A stretch of 64,000 nucleotides of DNA, taken from NCBI GenBank assembly GCA_031409515.1, contig JANNXJ010000004.1, positions 1-64,000 of the forward strand, read 5' to 3'. The number at the start of each line of letters is the position of its first letter. The stretch's first letter is position 1. Below are positions 58,323-64,000 of the stretch, in pieces. This DNA comes from SHZI01 sp031409515 (GTDB lineage Bacteria; Pseudomonadota; Gammaproteobacteria; Steroidobacterales; GCA-2729495). The notes beneath the pieces are model-generated. The model was given only the letters and a program-made list of their open reading frames with translations. It was not told the origin of the DNA and made no database searches. Made by a program: the position numbers and the translations under genes.

Positions 58323-59249
58323 TCAGGACGCGCCGGGACCGGGGCTGCCCCACCAGCGCGCCACGGCGGCGCCCGTGGCGGGATTGACGAAGTAGCCGTA
58401 GCACTTGTGCACATTGAGGCCGTCCGCGCCGCGGAACGGGTTTACGAGGTCGGTACGGTCGCTGATCCCGCCCACGAGGCCCAGTTGCCGCATCTCGGTG
58501 AAGTCCTCGGCGAAACGGCGGCCCAGCGCAGTAAGGCCGCCCAGGGCCGCCAGGTTTTCCCAGCGGCGGATGCTCCGGGGATAGCGCGCGGCGCCACTGG
58601 CCCGGTTGCCCTGCAGACGGCGCCGGATGTAGCGGGTGCCCAGAGGGCTACCGAGGGTCAGAAACAGATCTATGGGCCCGGCCTTGTCCTGGAGGCTCCA
58701 GAGCGTGTCCCAGGCGATGACGGAGCCGAAGCTGTGGGCCATCAGCAGCACCCGTTCGCCTGCGGCCCAGGAACGCTCCAGCTCGGCGCGGAGGCCAGCA
58801 CGGATGCGGTCACCGACCCCGTCCACGTTGTGAAAGTAGCGGTCCGAGGCTGCGATGTTGATGCGGGTATCTGCGTCCGCGAGCCAGTTAATCAGCCAGG
58901 GGAAGCGGTCCCCGCAGAGGTGCGCGTAGTAGTTCGCGCGCCGGCGGATGCCGAATACTTCGCGAATGCTGTCTTTCTCGGGCCTGGAGTCGGCGAGCAG
59001 CGCGGCGATACCCGCCTCATCCAGCCGCACATCCCGATAGCTGTCGTAAAGGTGATGGCCCCAGAGGGCGAGATGCAGGCACTCCGGAGTGGCAGCCAGT
59101 TCAGCCGCTGCTCCGGGATCCGCGCGACGGACGCCCTCCAGCAGGCAGCGCCATAGCGTTGCGCGGTGGACAGCGGGGGCCGGCTTGGCACGCAGGCCCG
59201 GCACGTACAAGATACGCGGGACCAGTTGCGCTTCCGTGCTGGCGGACAT
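58323..59249 (-). CDS. Alpha/beta-hydrolase-like protein, possibly lipase/esterase
   Basis: 308 residues. Starts with 'PRILYVPGLRAKPAPAVHRATLWRCLLEGVRRADPGAAAEL'. The nucleophile elbow 'RVLLMAHSFGSVIAWDTLW' fits GxSxG-like (AHSFGS) and is followed by 'IDLFLTLGSPLGTRYIRRRL'. A His candidate is in 'GLNVHKCYGYFVNP'. It resembles predicted lipases that use a GPI-inositol-deacylase-like fold, but no specific family can be named. ATG 59249 was chosen; 59258 is an alternative. Either start lies only 4-13 nt from the divergent gloA start. Confidence 0.75.
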   Translation of the reverse strand: MSASTEAQLVPRILYVPGLRAKPAPAVHRATLWRCLLEGVRRADPGAAAELAATPECLHLALWGHHLYDSYRDVRLDEAGIAALLADSRPEKDSIREVFGIRRRANYYAHLCGDRFPWLINWLADADTRINIAASDRYFHNVDGVGDRIRAGLRAELERSWAAGERVLLMAHSFGSVIAWDTLWSLQDKAGPIDLFLTLGSPLGTRYIRRRLQGNRASGAARYPRSIRRWENLAALGGLTALGRRFAEDFTEMRQLGLVGGISDRTDLVNPFRGADGLNVHKCYGYFVNPATGAAVARWWGSPGPGAS

Positions 59250-59262
59250 TGGCGGCATTCTA

Positions 59263-59682
59263 ATGAAGTATCTGCACACCATGGTTCGGGTGTCCGATCT
59301 GGACGCGTCCCTGAACTTCTACTGTGCCCAGCTGGGACTCCGGGAACTAAAGCGGAGCGAGAACGAGCGGGGCCGTTTCACCCTGGTCTTCCTCGCGGCG
59401 CCGGGCGACGAGGGCGCTTGTGTCGAGCTCACCTACAACTGGGACCCGGAAAACTACACGGGGGGCCGGAACTTCGGGCATCTGGCCTACCAGGTGGATG
59501 ACATCTATGCGCTGTGCAGCCGGTTGCAGGCTGCCGGGGCCACCATCAACCGCCCGCCCCGGGACGGCTACATGGCCTTTGTGCGCTCGCCGGACGGCAT
59601 TTCCATCGAGCTGCTGCAGAAGGGAGGCCCGCTGCCGCCGAGGGAGCCCTGGAAGTCGCTGCCCAATTCCGGTAGCTGGTAA
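59263..59682 (+). CDS. gloA: Lactoylglutathione lyase (glyoxalase I)
   Basis: 139 residues. It converts the methylglyoxal-glutathione hemithioacetal to S-lactoylglutathione. The start 'MKYLHTMVRVSDLDASLNFYCAQLGLREL' matches the family, with the metal-ligand His in 'LHTMVRV' and Glu/His ligands in 'VELTYNW', 'FGHLAYQVDDIY' and 'GISIELLQ'. Length is slightly above the E. coli protein. A longer open frame upstream runs antisense to the hydrolase gene. There is no room for a leader or promoter between it and the divergent gene. Confidence 0.95.
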   Translation: MKYLHTMVRVSDLDASLNFYCAQLGLRELKRSENERGRFTLVFLAAPGDEGACVELTYNWDPENYTGGRNFGHLAYQVDDIYALCSRLQAAGATINRPPRDGYMAFVRSPDGISIELLQKGGPLPPREPWKSLPNSGSW

Positions 59683-59705
59683 GCACGACCAGCCGGCTCG
59701 CCGGG

Positions 59706-60977
59706 TCAGGCGCCCGCCTTGGCCCGGGCCGCGCGGAAGCGGCCCGTCTGGATGTAGGCGTTCTTCGATTCCTTGACCACGATGCGATTGCGCCCGTCTT
59801 CCTTGGCCTGGTAGAGCGCCTCGTCGGCCAGCTGGATGGCCCCGGCCAGGCTGCGCTCGTTGCCCGGACTCACGATGGCAACCCCCACACTCACAGTCAG
59901 CCAGGGGCCCGTGGTGGACTCCGCATGGGGAATTTTCTGCTCCTCGACGCTGCGCCGAAGCATCTCGGGAATCTCCCGACCGAAGTCCTGCGCGGGGCCA
60001 TACAGCACCAGGGCAAACTCCTCGCCACCGAAACGGGCCGCGAAGTCGAGGGGGCGCTGGGCACAGGTAGCAATCACTTCAGCAACCCGCTTCAGGGCAT
60101 CGTCACCGGCCTGGTGTCCGTAAAGATCGTTGAAGGCCTTGAAGTGATCGATATCGACGAGCAGCAGCGTCAGCTGGCTCTGATCCCGGCGGGACTGGCG
60201 CCAGAGTTTCTCCACATCCCTGTCATAGCGCCGGCGGTTGTAGAGCCCGGTCAGGCCATCGCGCTCAGCCAGGTCATTGAGCATCCTGGATTCGAGGAAC
60301 GCCTGGCGCACCGCCGATTCCAGCTGAAAGCAGCAGTAGGCGCCGATAAGGTTCACCGCCAGCAACGTCAGTCCCGAGAACAGGGCTTCCTGCACCGGGA
60401 TCTGCCACTCCACCATCCCCCAGACGTACATGGCGGAAATCGTCAGGGCCACGGCGGCGGCGTACCAGAAGTGCAGCCCGAGCACGAGCCAGATCAGAAA
60501 GATCCAGGCGACTTCGGCCCCAAAGTAATAGGGCGCCCCGTGCAGACTGGCCCGGACCGTCAATGAGGTGCAGAAGAGTCCGATCCAGAGCGCCGTCAGC
60601 GCCAGGAGCGCCTGATAGGCTACATGGGAGCCCTCCTTGTAGGACGCCACCAGGGTTGCCATCAGGGTGGGGAGCATGACCCCCAGCATGAATGCGGCCG
60701 TTTGCCAGGAGAGGCTCTCCCGCATCACGGCGACGATCAGGGAGAGAAAGATGGCGGCTGCGCCAATCACCAGAATCGGGCGCGTCTTGGAGTAGTTGGC
60801 TTCGGCGTAGACCCGCCGGAACTCGCCCTCGACGAACTGACTGAAGCGCAGCCGGAACAGGCCGGGGCGCCGCTCGGTCACCAGCGAGGTCAAGTGATGT
60901 TGAACATCGAAACTCAAAAGCGTCTTGCCCCAAACAGCCCCCGCAGAACGACCGCGAGAGCCTGCCCATCCCAGCAC
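59706..60977 (-). CDS. Diguanylate cyclase, membrane-bound (GGDEF)
   Basis: Up to 423 residues. About six membrane helices in the N-terminal half ('ILVIGAAAIFLSLIVAVM' onward), then a GGDEF domain. The active site is 'RFGGEEFALVLYG', and the RxxD inhibitory site lies five residues before it (RPLD), so it should be catalytically active and feedback-controlled by c-di-GMP. 'LTGLYNRRRYDRD' and 'VDIDHFKAFNDLYGH' are intact. The start is uncertain: GTG 60977 gives the full length, while a TTG about 20 codons in is equally possible. The signal sensed by the membrane part is unknown. Confidence 0.9.
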   Translation of the reverse strand: MLGWAGSRGRSAGAVWGKTLLSFDVQHHLTSLVTERRPGLFRLRFSQFVEGEFRRVYAEANYSKTRPILVIGAAAIFLSLIVAVMRESLSWQTAAFMLGVMLPTLMATLVASYKEGSHVAYQALLALTALWIGLFCTSLTVRASLHGAPYYFGAEVAWIFLIWLVLGLHFWYAAAVALTISAMYVWGMVEWQIPVQEALFSGLTLLAVNLIGAYCCFQLESAVRQAFLESRMLNDLAERDGLTGLYNRRRYDRDVEKLWRQSRRDQSQLTLLLVDIDHFKAFNDLYGHQAGDDALKRVAEVIATCAQRPLDFAARFGGEEFALVLYGPAQDFGREIPEMLRRSVEEQKIPHAESTTGPWLTVSVGVAIVSPGNERSLAGAIQLADEALYQAKEDGRNRIVVKESKNAYIQTGRFRAARAKAGA

Positions 60978-61070
60978 CCAGAGCGGACGTTACTGGCTGG
61001 TTACCGTAACGACTGCGCAGTGAGTCACACTTCACTTCCAGGCGCCGGAAGTCGCATAGGATAGCGGCCG

Positions 61071-61688
61071 ATGTTGACTCACGATTCAAACGCCCGGCCC
61101 TTTGCCAGCGCCATCGGCTTCGTCGGCGCCACCCTGGTCCTGGTGCTGGGCACCCTGGCCCTGATGCAGCCCATCCCCCCCGGGGCCCCGAAGGGCGGGG
61201 ATGCCGCCGCCAACGACCAGAAGCCCTGCACCCTGCAGCCGGAAGGCTTTCTGCGCGGCCGCTTTTTCGGCGCCCTGAACCTCACAGCCGACTGGTCCGG
61301 CGCAAACCTCTACTGTGACGGCATGGAGCGACCTGGCGGCGACGGCATCCGGCTCTTTTTCGCCACAGCCCGGCGCGGCGGCGAGCGGCTTTCCGTGCTA
61401 ATCGGTATCGATGGCAAGCCCGCAGACCTCCCGGGCCAGGAGCGGCCTGCCAACGTGACGGTTATCGACGAACAGGCAGGCCGGTTCTTCAGCTCGGGCG
61501 GCCCCGGCCGCTGCTGGGCCAGCATCGCTTCCGTCGTGCCACTGCCCGGGGCTGACCGTACGCCGGCGGGCTACCGGATCGATGGCCTCGTCTACTGCGT
61601 TGGCGCCCTGCCTTCCGTCGGTGACCGGACGTCGCTGACGCTCAGCGAGCTGCAGTTCGCGGGGCGAGTCTCAGCGGATGAAGCGTAG
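61071..61688 (+). CDS. Secreted or membrane-anchored protein, unknown
   Basis: 205 residues with one N-terminal hydrophobic segment ('ASAIGFVGATLVLVLGTLALM') after a short basic/polar head, then a soluble domain with four Cys ('KPCTLQ', 'LYCDGME', 'GRCWAS', 'LVYCVGA') that could form disulfides in the periplasm. 'LNLTADWSGANLYCDG' and 'SLTLSELQFAG' are recognisable strands. No family recognised. Its last 11 nt overlap the start of the DUF192 gene, so the two are translationally linked. Confidence 0.75.
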   Translation: MLTHDSNARPFASAIGFVGATLVLVLGTLALMQPIPPGAPKGGDAAANDQKPCTLQPEGFLRGRFFGALNLTADWSGANLYCDGMERPGGDGIRLFFATARRGGERLSVLIGIDGKPADLPGQERPANVTVIDEQAGRFFSSGGPGRCWASIASVVPLPGADRTPAGYRIDGLVYCVGALPSVGDRTSLTLSELQFAGRVSADEA

Positions 61689-62151
61689 CGGCAGACTGGC
61701 GGGTCTCACGGGCCTCGTCCTGCTCTGGGTGGCTGCCGGGCTCGAGGCCGGCGTCGAGCCAGCCCACCTGGTGACAGGCTTTCCCCGCGGGCAGGCGGTG
61801 CTGGTCACGACCGGCCTGCGCTGCCTGCGGATCGACCTGTACGTCGCCAGCACAGCAGAGCAGCGGGCCCAGGGACTGATGTACGTCGAGGTGCTGCCCG
61901 AGTTCGAGGGCATGTACTTCGGCTACGGGGCTCCGGTGGAGATCGCCATGTGGATGAAAAACACGGTGCTCTCCCTCGACATGCTCTTCATCGGCGCGGA
62001 CGGCGCCGTCGGGAAGATCGCCCGGAACACGCAGCCACAGTCGACGGACAGGATTACTTCGAACGGCCCTGTGGTCGGGGTACTGGAACTGAGCGCGGGG
62101 TTTGCCCGCCGCTGGCGCGTGGAGCCGGGGTCGCGGCTGCTCCTCTTCTAG
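61678..62151 (+). CDS. DUF192 domain protein, secreted
   Basis: 157 residues. Signal peptide (MKRSGRLAGLTGLVLLWVAAGLEAG). The DUF192 core is unmistakable: 'EQRAQGLMYVEVLPEFEGMYFGYGAPVEIAMWMKNTVLSLDMLFIGADGAVGKIARN', ending 'VVGVLELSAG'. MWMKNT and LDMLFI are hallmark segments. Periplasmic, function not established. It starts inside the end of the preceding gene (ATG 61678). Confidence 0.92.
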   Translation: MKRSGRLAGLTGLVLLWVAAGLEAGVEPAHLVTGFPRGQAVLVTTGLRCLRIDLYVASTAEQRAQGLMYVEVLPEFEGMYFGYGAPVEIAMWMKNTVLSLDMLFIGADGAVGKIARNTQPQSTDRITSNGPVVGVLELSAGFARRWRVEPGSRLLLF

Positions 62152-62166
62152 GCGCCCGTGCGCCCG

Positions 62167-62517
62167 TCACGTGCCCGGGGTTGCAATACAGCGAATCTCC
62201 CAACGCTGCTGATAGCCCGCGGGATTGTCTTCAAGAAAGTCAAAGGGCCTGCGCTTCACCACCTCATGCCCCGTGGCACAGAGACGACGTTGCTTGAGCC
62301 AGGCCTCCAGCCACTCCATGCGGGCCGCATCCGCCGCCGGATTGTCCTGGGGGAAATCCGAGGGGAAGCTGACGTCGAAGTAAATCCGCTCGGGATGATC
62401 AAAGGGCTGGACCAGGCGGCTGTAGCGATGACGATCGAAATCCATACTCTTGTCGATAGCTTTGTCCATGCTCGCGCACCCGGCGGCCAGGCAAACCAAA
62501 AGCACCACTTTCCGCAC
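62167..62517 (-). CDS. Small lipoprotein, unknown
   Basis: 116 residues. GTG start at 62517 with GGGGAG 7 nt upstream. Lipobox 'LVCLAAGCAS' at residues 8-17. The mature part ('YSRLVQPFDHPERIYFDVSFPSDFPQDNPAADAARMEWLEAWLKQRRLCATGHEVVKRRPF') has the look of an outer-membrane-attached protein; C-terminal Cys pair 'RLCATG' and 'EIRCIATP'. No family recognised. It is convergent with the DUF192 gene. Confidence 0.8.
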   Translation of the reverse strand: MRKVVLLVCLAAGCASMDKAIDKSMDFDRHRYSRLVQPFDHPERIYFDVSFPSDFPQDNPAADAARMEWLEAWLKQRRLCATGHEVVKRRPFDFLEDNPAGYQQRWEIRCIATPGT

Positions 62518-62891
62518 GGTCTACTCCCCGGGCTACTGCCCCGCAGTGCGGGGATTGTTGCAGTCGTACTGCTGCCAATCTACCCCGGGATTGCAGAGGG
62601 GGGCCCGGGTGCAGATGCCCCGGAAGGGCCACCTGTTACGTCGATGTGCAATCACCGTAAAGATCGGGTAAATTTAGCCTCAAGGTCCGCGGTACGTGCC
62701 CGGGCCATATGGAGCTGGTCCCGCCGCCGGACATTGGATTGCCGGTTGAGTGGAGCGAAGAAGCCGGCATGGCTAGATTAGTAGCGGAGGCGCTCCGGAA
62801 CGCCTTGTGGGGGCCCCGGCGGGCCGATTAGCAGTCGAACAGCACGTGATCGAGCCGCAGAGCGTCGAGAAGAGCACGCAGAACAGAATCC
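62518..62891. other. Intergenic region between lipoprotein gene and tonB
   Basis: 374 nt with no convincing gene. It should hold the promoters for the divergent lipoprotein and tonB genes. Visible: a 6-bp hairpin CCCCGC-AGT-GCGGGG (62539-62553), an A+T-rich patch around 62664-62676 (GGTAAATTTAGCC), and a G+C-rich palindrome near 62811-62825. I find no good -10/-35 pair, sigma-54 site, tRNA or riboswitch. The tonB ATG at 62892 lacks a strong Shine-Dalgarno site. Confidence 0.4.
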
Positions 62892-63518
62892 ATGGATAGC
62901 ACGTTTGACACAGGCTTGGGCGGGGGTCGCAAGACCACGGTCACCGGCATCATCATCGCCTTCCACGTGTTTCTGGTGTGGGCGCTGCTGCAGAGCCTGA
63001 ACACCATCGTCGTTGACCGCCCGCCCCCTATCATCAAGGCGGAGATCATCGAGGAAATCCCGGATGAGGAGGCACCGCCGCCTCCGCCCCCGACCATCGA
63101 GGCACCGCCACCCTATGTGCCGCCCCCGGATATCGTGATTGATCTCCCGGTGGATGCCCCGGTGACGAGCGGCGCACTCGTGGTAACGAACAAGCCGGCG
63201 CCGCCTCCGCCCGTGGCCAAGGCAGGGATCAAGAAAGCCCCGGAAATTGACCCCAAGTTCAAGAAGCGGTTCCAGCCAGACTACCCGCCCACCTCCCGCC
63301 GTCTCGGCGAAGAAGGGTCCGTGGTTCTCCAGGTGCTCGTGGGCACCGACGGCAAGGTTCAGGACGGCAAAGTTCAGACGAGTAGCGGCTTCCCGCGCCT
63401 CGATGAAGCAGCACTCAAGCACGCCTTGCGGGCCTGGCGGTTTACGCCGGGCACGGAGGACGGCGCTCCAGTGACGGCATGGCACTCGGTCAAGGTCACG
63501 TTCAAGATCGAGGGTTGA
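62892..63518 (+). CDS. tonB: TonB energy-transducing protein
   Basis: 208 residues. An N-terminal anchor ('VTGIIIAFHVFLVWALLQSL') contains the conserved His (FHVF) of TonB. A short proline-rich spacer follows ('EEAPPPPPPTIEAPPPYVPPPD'), then the C-terminal domain with 'PDYPPTSRRLGEEGSVVLQVLVGTDGKVQDGKVQTSSGFPRLDEAALKHALRAWRFTPG', the TonB-C signature. It transmits the ExbB/ExbD proton-motive energy to outer-membrane receptors. The exbB gene follows after 46 nt. Confidence 0.95.
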   Translation: MDSTFDTGLGGGRKTTVTGIIIAFHVFLVWALLQSLNTIVVDRPPPIIKAEIIEEIPDEEAPPPPPPTIEAPPPYVPPPDIVIDLPVDAPVTSGALVVTNKPAPPPPVAKAGIKKAPEIDPKFKKRFQPDYPPTSRRLGEEGSVVLQVLVGTDGKVQDGKVQTSSGFPRLDEAALKHALRAWRFTPGTEDGAPVTAWHSVKVTFKIEG

Positions 63519-63564
63519 TTTTCAAGCCGCGGGCAACCGGGGCACTATTCAAGGTAAGTGAGTC

Positions 63565-64000
63565 ATGGCAGGCGAGAACATTCAGCTGGCACAGAACGCA
63601 GAAACTGCAGCCCCCGCCGATCCGGCGCTGGCGGCACCCGCATTGGATGGGACCATTCCGGTAGACACGGCGGTCGATCCGACCGCGCTGCCCGCCGACG
63701 GCTCCATGCCGGTCGACGGCAGTGCTCTCGACCTCACGGCGGTCGACGAGGGTGTAGCGGATACCAGCCTCAATGACGAAGTGGCAGCCAACCCCTACGG
63801 TCTTGCCGAGCTGTGGGCGCAGGGCGACTTTGTGGCCCGGGGCACCCTCATCATCCTGACGCTGATGTCCCTGTATTCCTGGATCATCATCCTGACCAAG
63901 CTCTGGGAGCAGCAGCGGCTGCTCAAGCAGGCCAAGGAAGCCAGCCGGGATTTCTGGACCACCAACTCCCTGAGCGAAGGCCTGGGCAAGCTGACCGGCA
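63565..64000 (+). CDS. exbB: ExbB/MotA/TolQ proton-channel protein, partial (cut by window end)
   Basis: Starts ATG 63565 and runs off the window after 145 codons. The first ~75 residues are an Ala/Asp/Pro-rich extension ('PADPALAAPALDGTIPVDTAVDPTALPADGSMPVDG') that ordinary ExbB (about 240 residues) lacks. The family sequence then begins: 'AELWAQGDFVARGTLIILTLMSLYSWIIILTKLWEQQRLL', including the first membrane helix. Paired with TonB upstream. The long acidic head may be periplasmic or cleaved; I cannot see a signal peptide. The end is outside the window. Confidence 0.88.
   Translation, partial: MAGENIQLAQNAETAAPADPALAAPALDGTIPVDTAVDPTALPADGSMPVDGSALDLTAVDEGVADTSLNDEVAANPYGLAELWAQGDFVARGTLIILTLMSLYSWIIILTKLWEQQRLLKQAKEASRDFWTTNSLSEGLGKLTG

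Noticed and set aside
62653..62720. Possible flagellar-sigma-like promoter (TAAAG...CTCAAG) ahead of tonB
   Set aside because: The matching -10 element (GCCGATAA) is not at the right distance; too weak to call.
1..64000. CRISPR arrays, rRNA and tRNA genes
   Set aside because: None seen on reading the intergenic sequences; a tool-based scan would be needed to exclude a tRNA completely.

Overview
The window is a high-GC, gene-dense stretch of a Gram-negative chromosome. The gene families (MsrPQ, GlnK-AmtB, PBP4-type DacB, SohB, LipA, RND efflux, TonB/ExbB, GTAG-headed REP elements, a REP-associated transposase and a VPLPA-type C-terminal sorting signal) point to a gammaproteobacterium. I would guess something near the Steroidobacter/Nevskia/Xanthomonas side of the class, but I cannot place it to genus. 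I see no rRNA, tRNA, CRISPR array or prophage. Most genes are ordinary chromosomal genes in short, tightly overlapping operons.

Layout. 0-4 kb: a TPR/TonB-C protein, a DUF547 protein and the periplasmic methionine-sulfoxide repair pair msrP-msrQ. 4-9 kb, minus strand: glnK-amtB, dacB and a PAS-PAS-AAA+-Fis sigma-54 activator. 9.0-9.36 kb: a non-coding interval that I read as a sigma-54-driven small RNA. 9.4-16 kb: a thioredoxin/TPR protein, a PGPGW membrane protein, a dienelactone hydrolase lipoprotein, and a 2-oxoacid:ferredoxin oxidoreductase operon (korC-korA-korB, minus strand). 16-27 kb: a nitrilase-fold protein lacking its catalytic Cys, a VPLPA-CTERM protein, a GH3-type adenylase, an SDR, Sco1, dihydroorotase, proline iminopeptidase and a large M16 protease. 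27-34 kb: an MFS carrier, a GldA/GldF/GldG/DUF4340 ABC-transporter operon and a TPR-sulfotransferase. 34-45 kb: UppP, a cupin, an FKBP, an HDOD protein, IlvA, two tandem MFS paralogues, two paralogous unknown membrane proteins, a RAYT transposase, a GNAT and a hydrolase. 45-50 kb: an RND pump with its adaptor. 50-55 kb: an envelope-flavoured operon (M48 lipoprotein, LysM L,D-transpeptidase, rhomboid, an orphan phage-tail-sheath-like protein, two unknown proteins). 55-64 kb: SohB, LipA, a 65-residue protein, GloA, a diguanylate cyclase, DUF192 and TonB-ExbB, the last cut by the window end.

The most interesting signal lies between the sigma-54 activator and the thioredoxin gene. A near-consensus -24/-12 promoter (9085-9101) is followed about 12 nt later by about 165 nt without a convincing reading frame. 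That stretch folds into a CUCC-loop hairpin, a short hairpin with a six-C loop, an 8-bp hairpin with another six-C loop, and a strong Rho-independent terminator. A dyad repeat (8993-9028) sits about 100 bp upstream, where an enhancer-binding protein should bind. I interpret this as a self-contained module: a PAS-sensing activator controlling a C-rich-loop (anti-Shine-Dalgarno-like) small RNA.

A second theme is REP-type DNA. One GTAG-headed unit fills the glnK-amtB gap, supplying the glnK stop and possibly the amtB ribosome site. A REP pair lies between korB and the hydrolase gene, and a perfect 21-bp palindrome supplies the msrQ stop codon.
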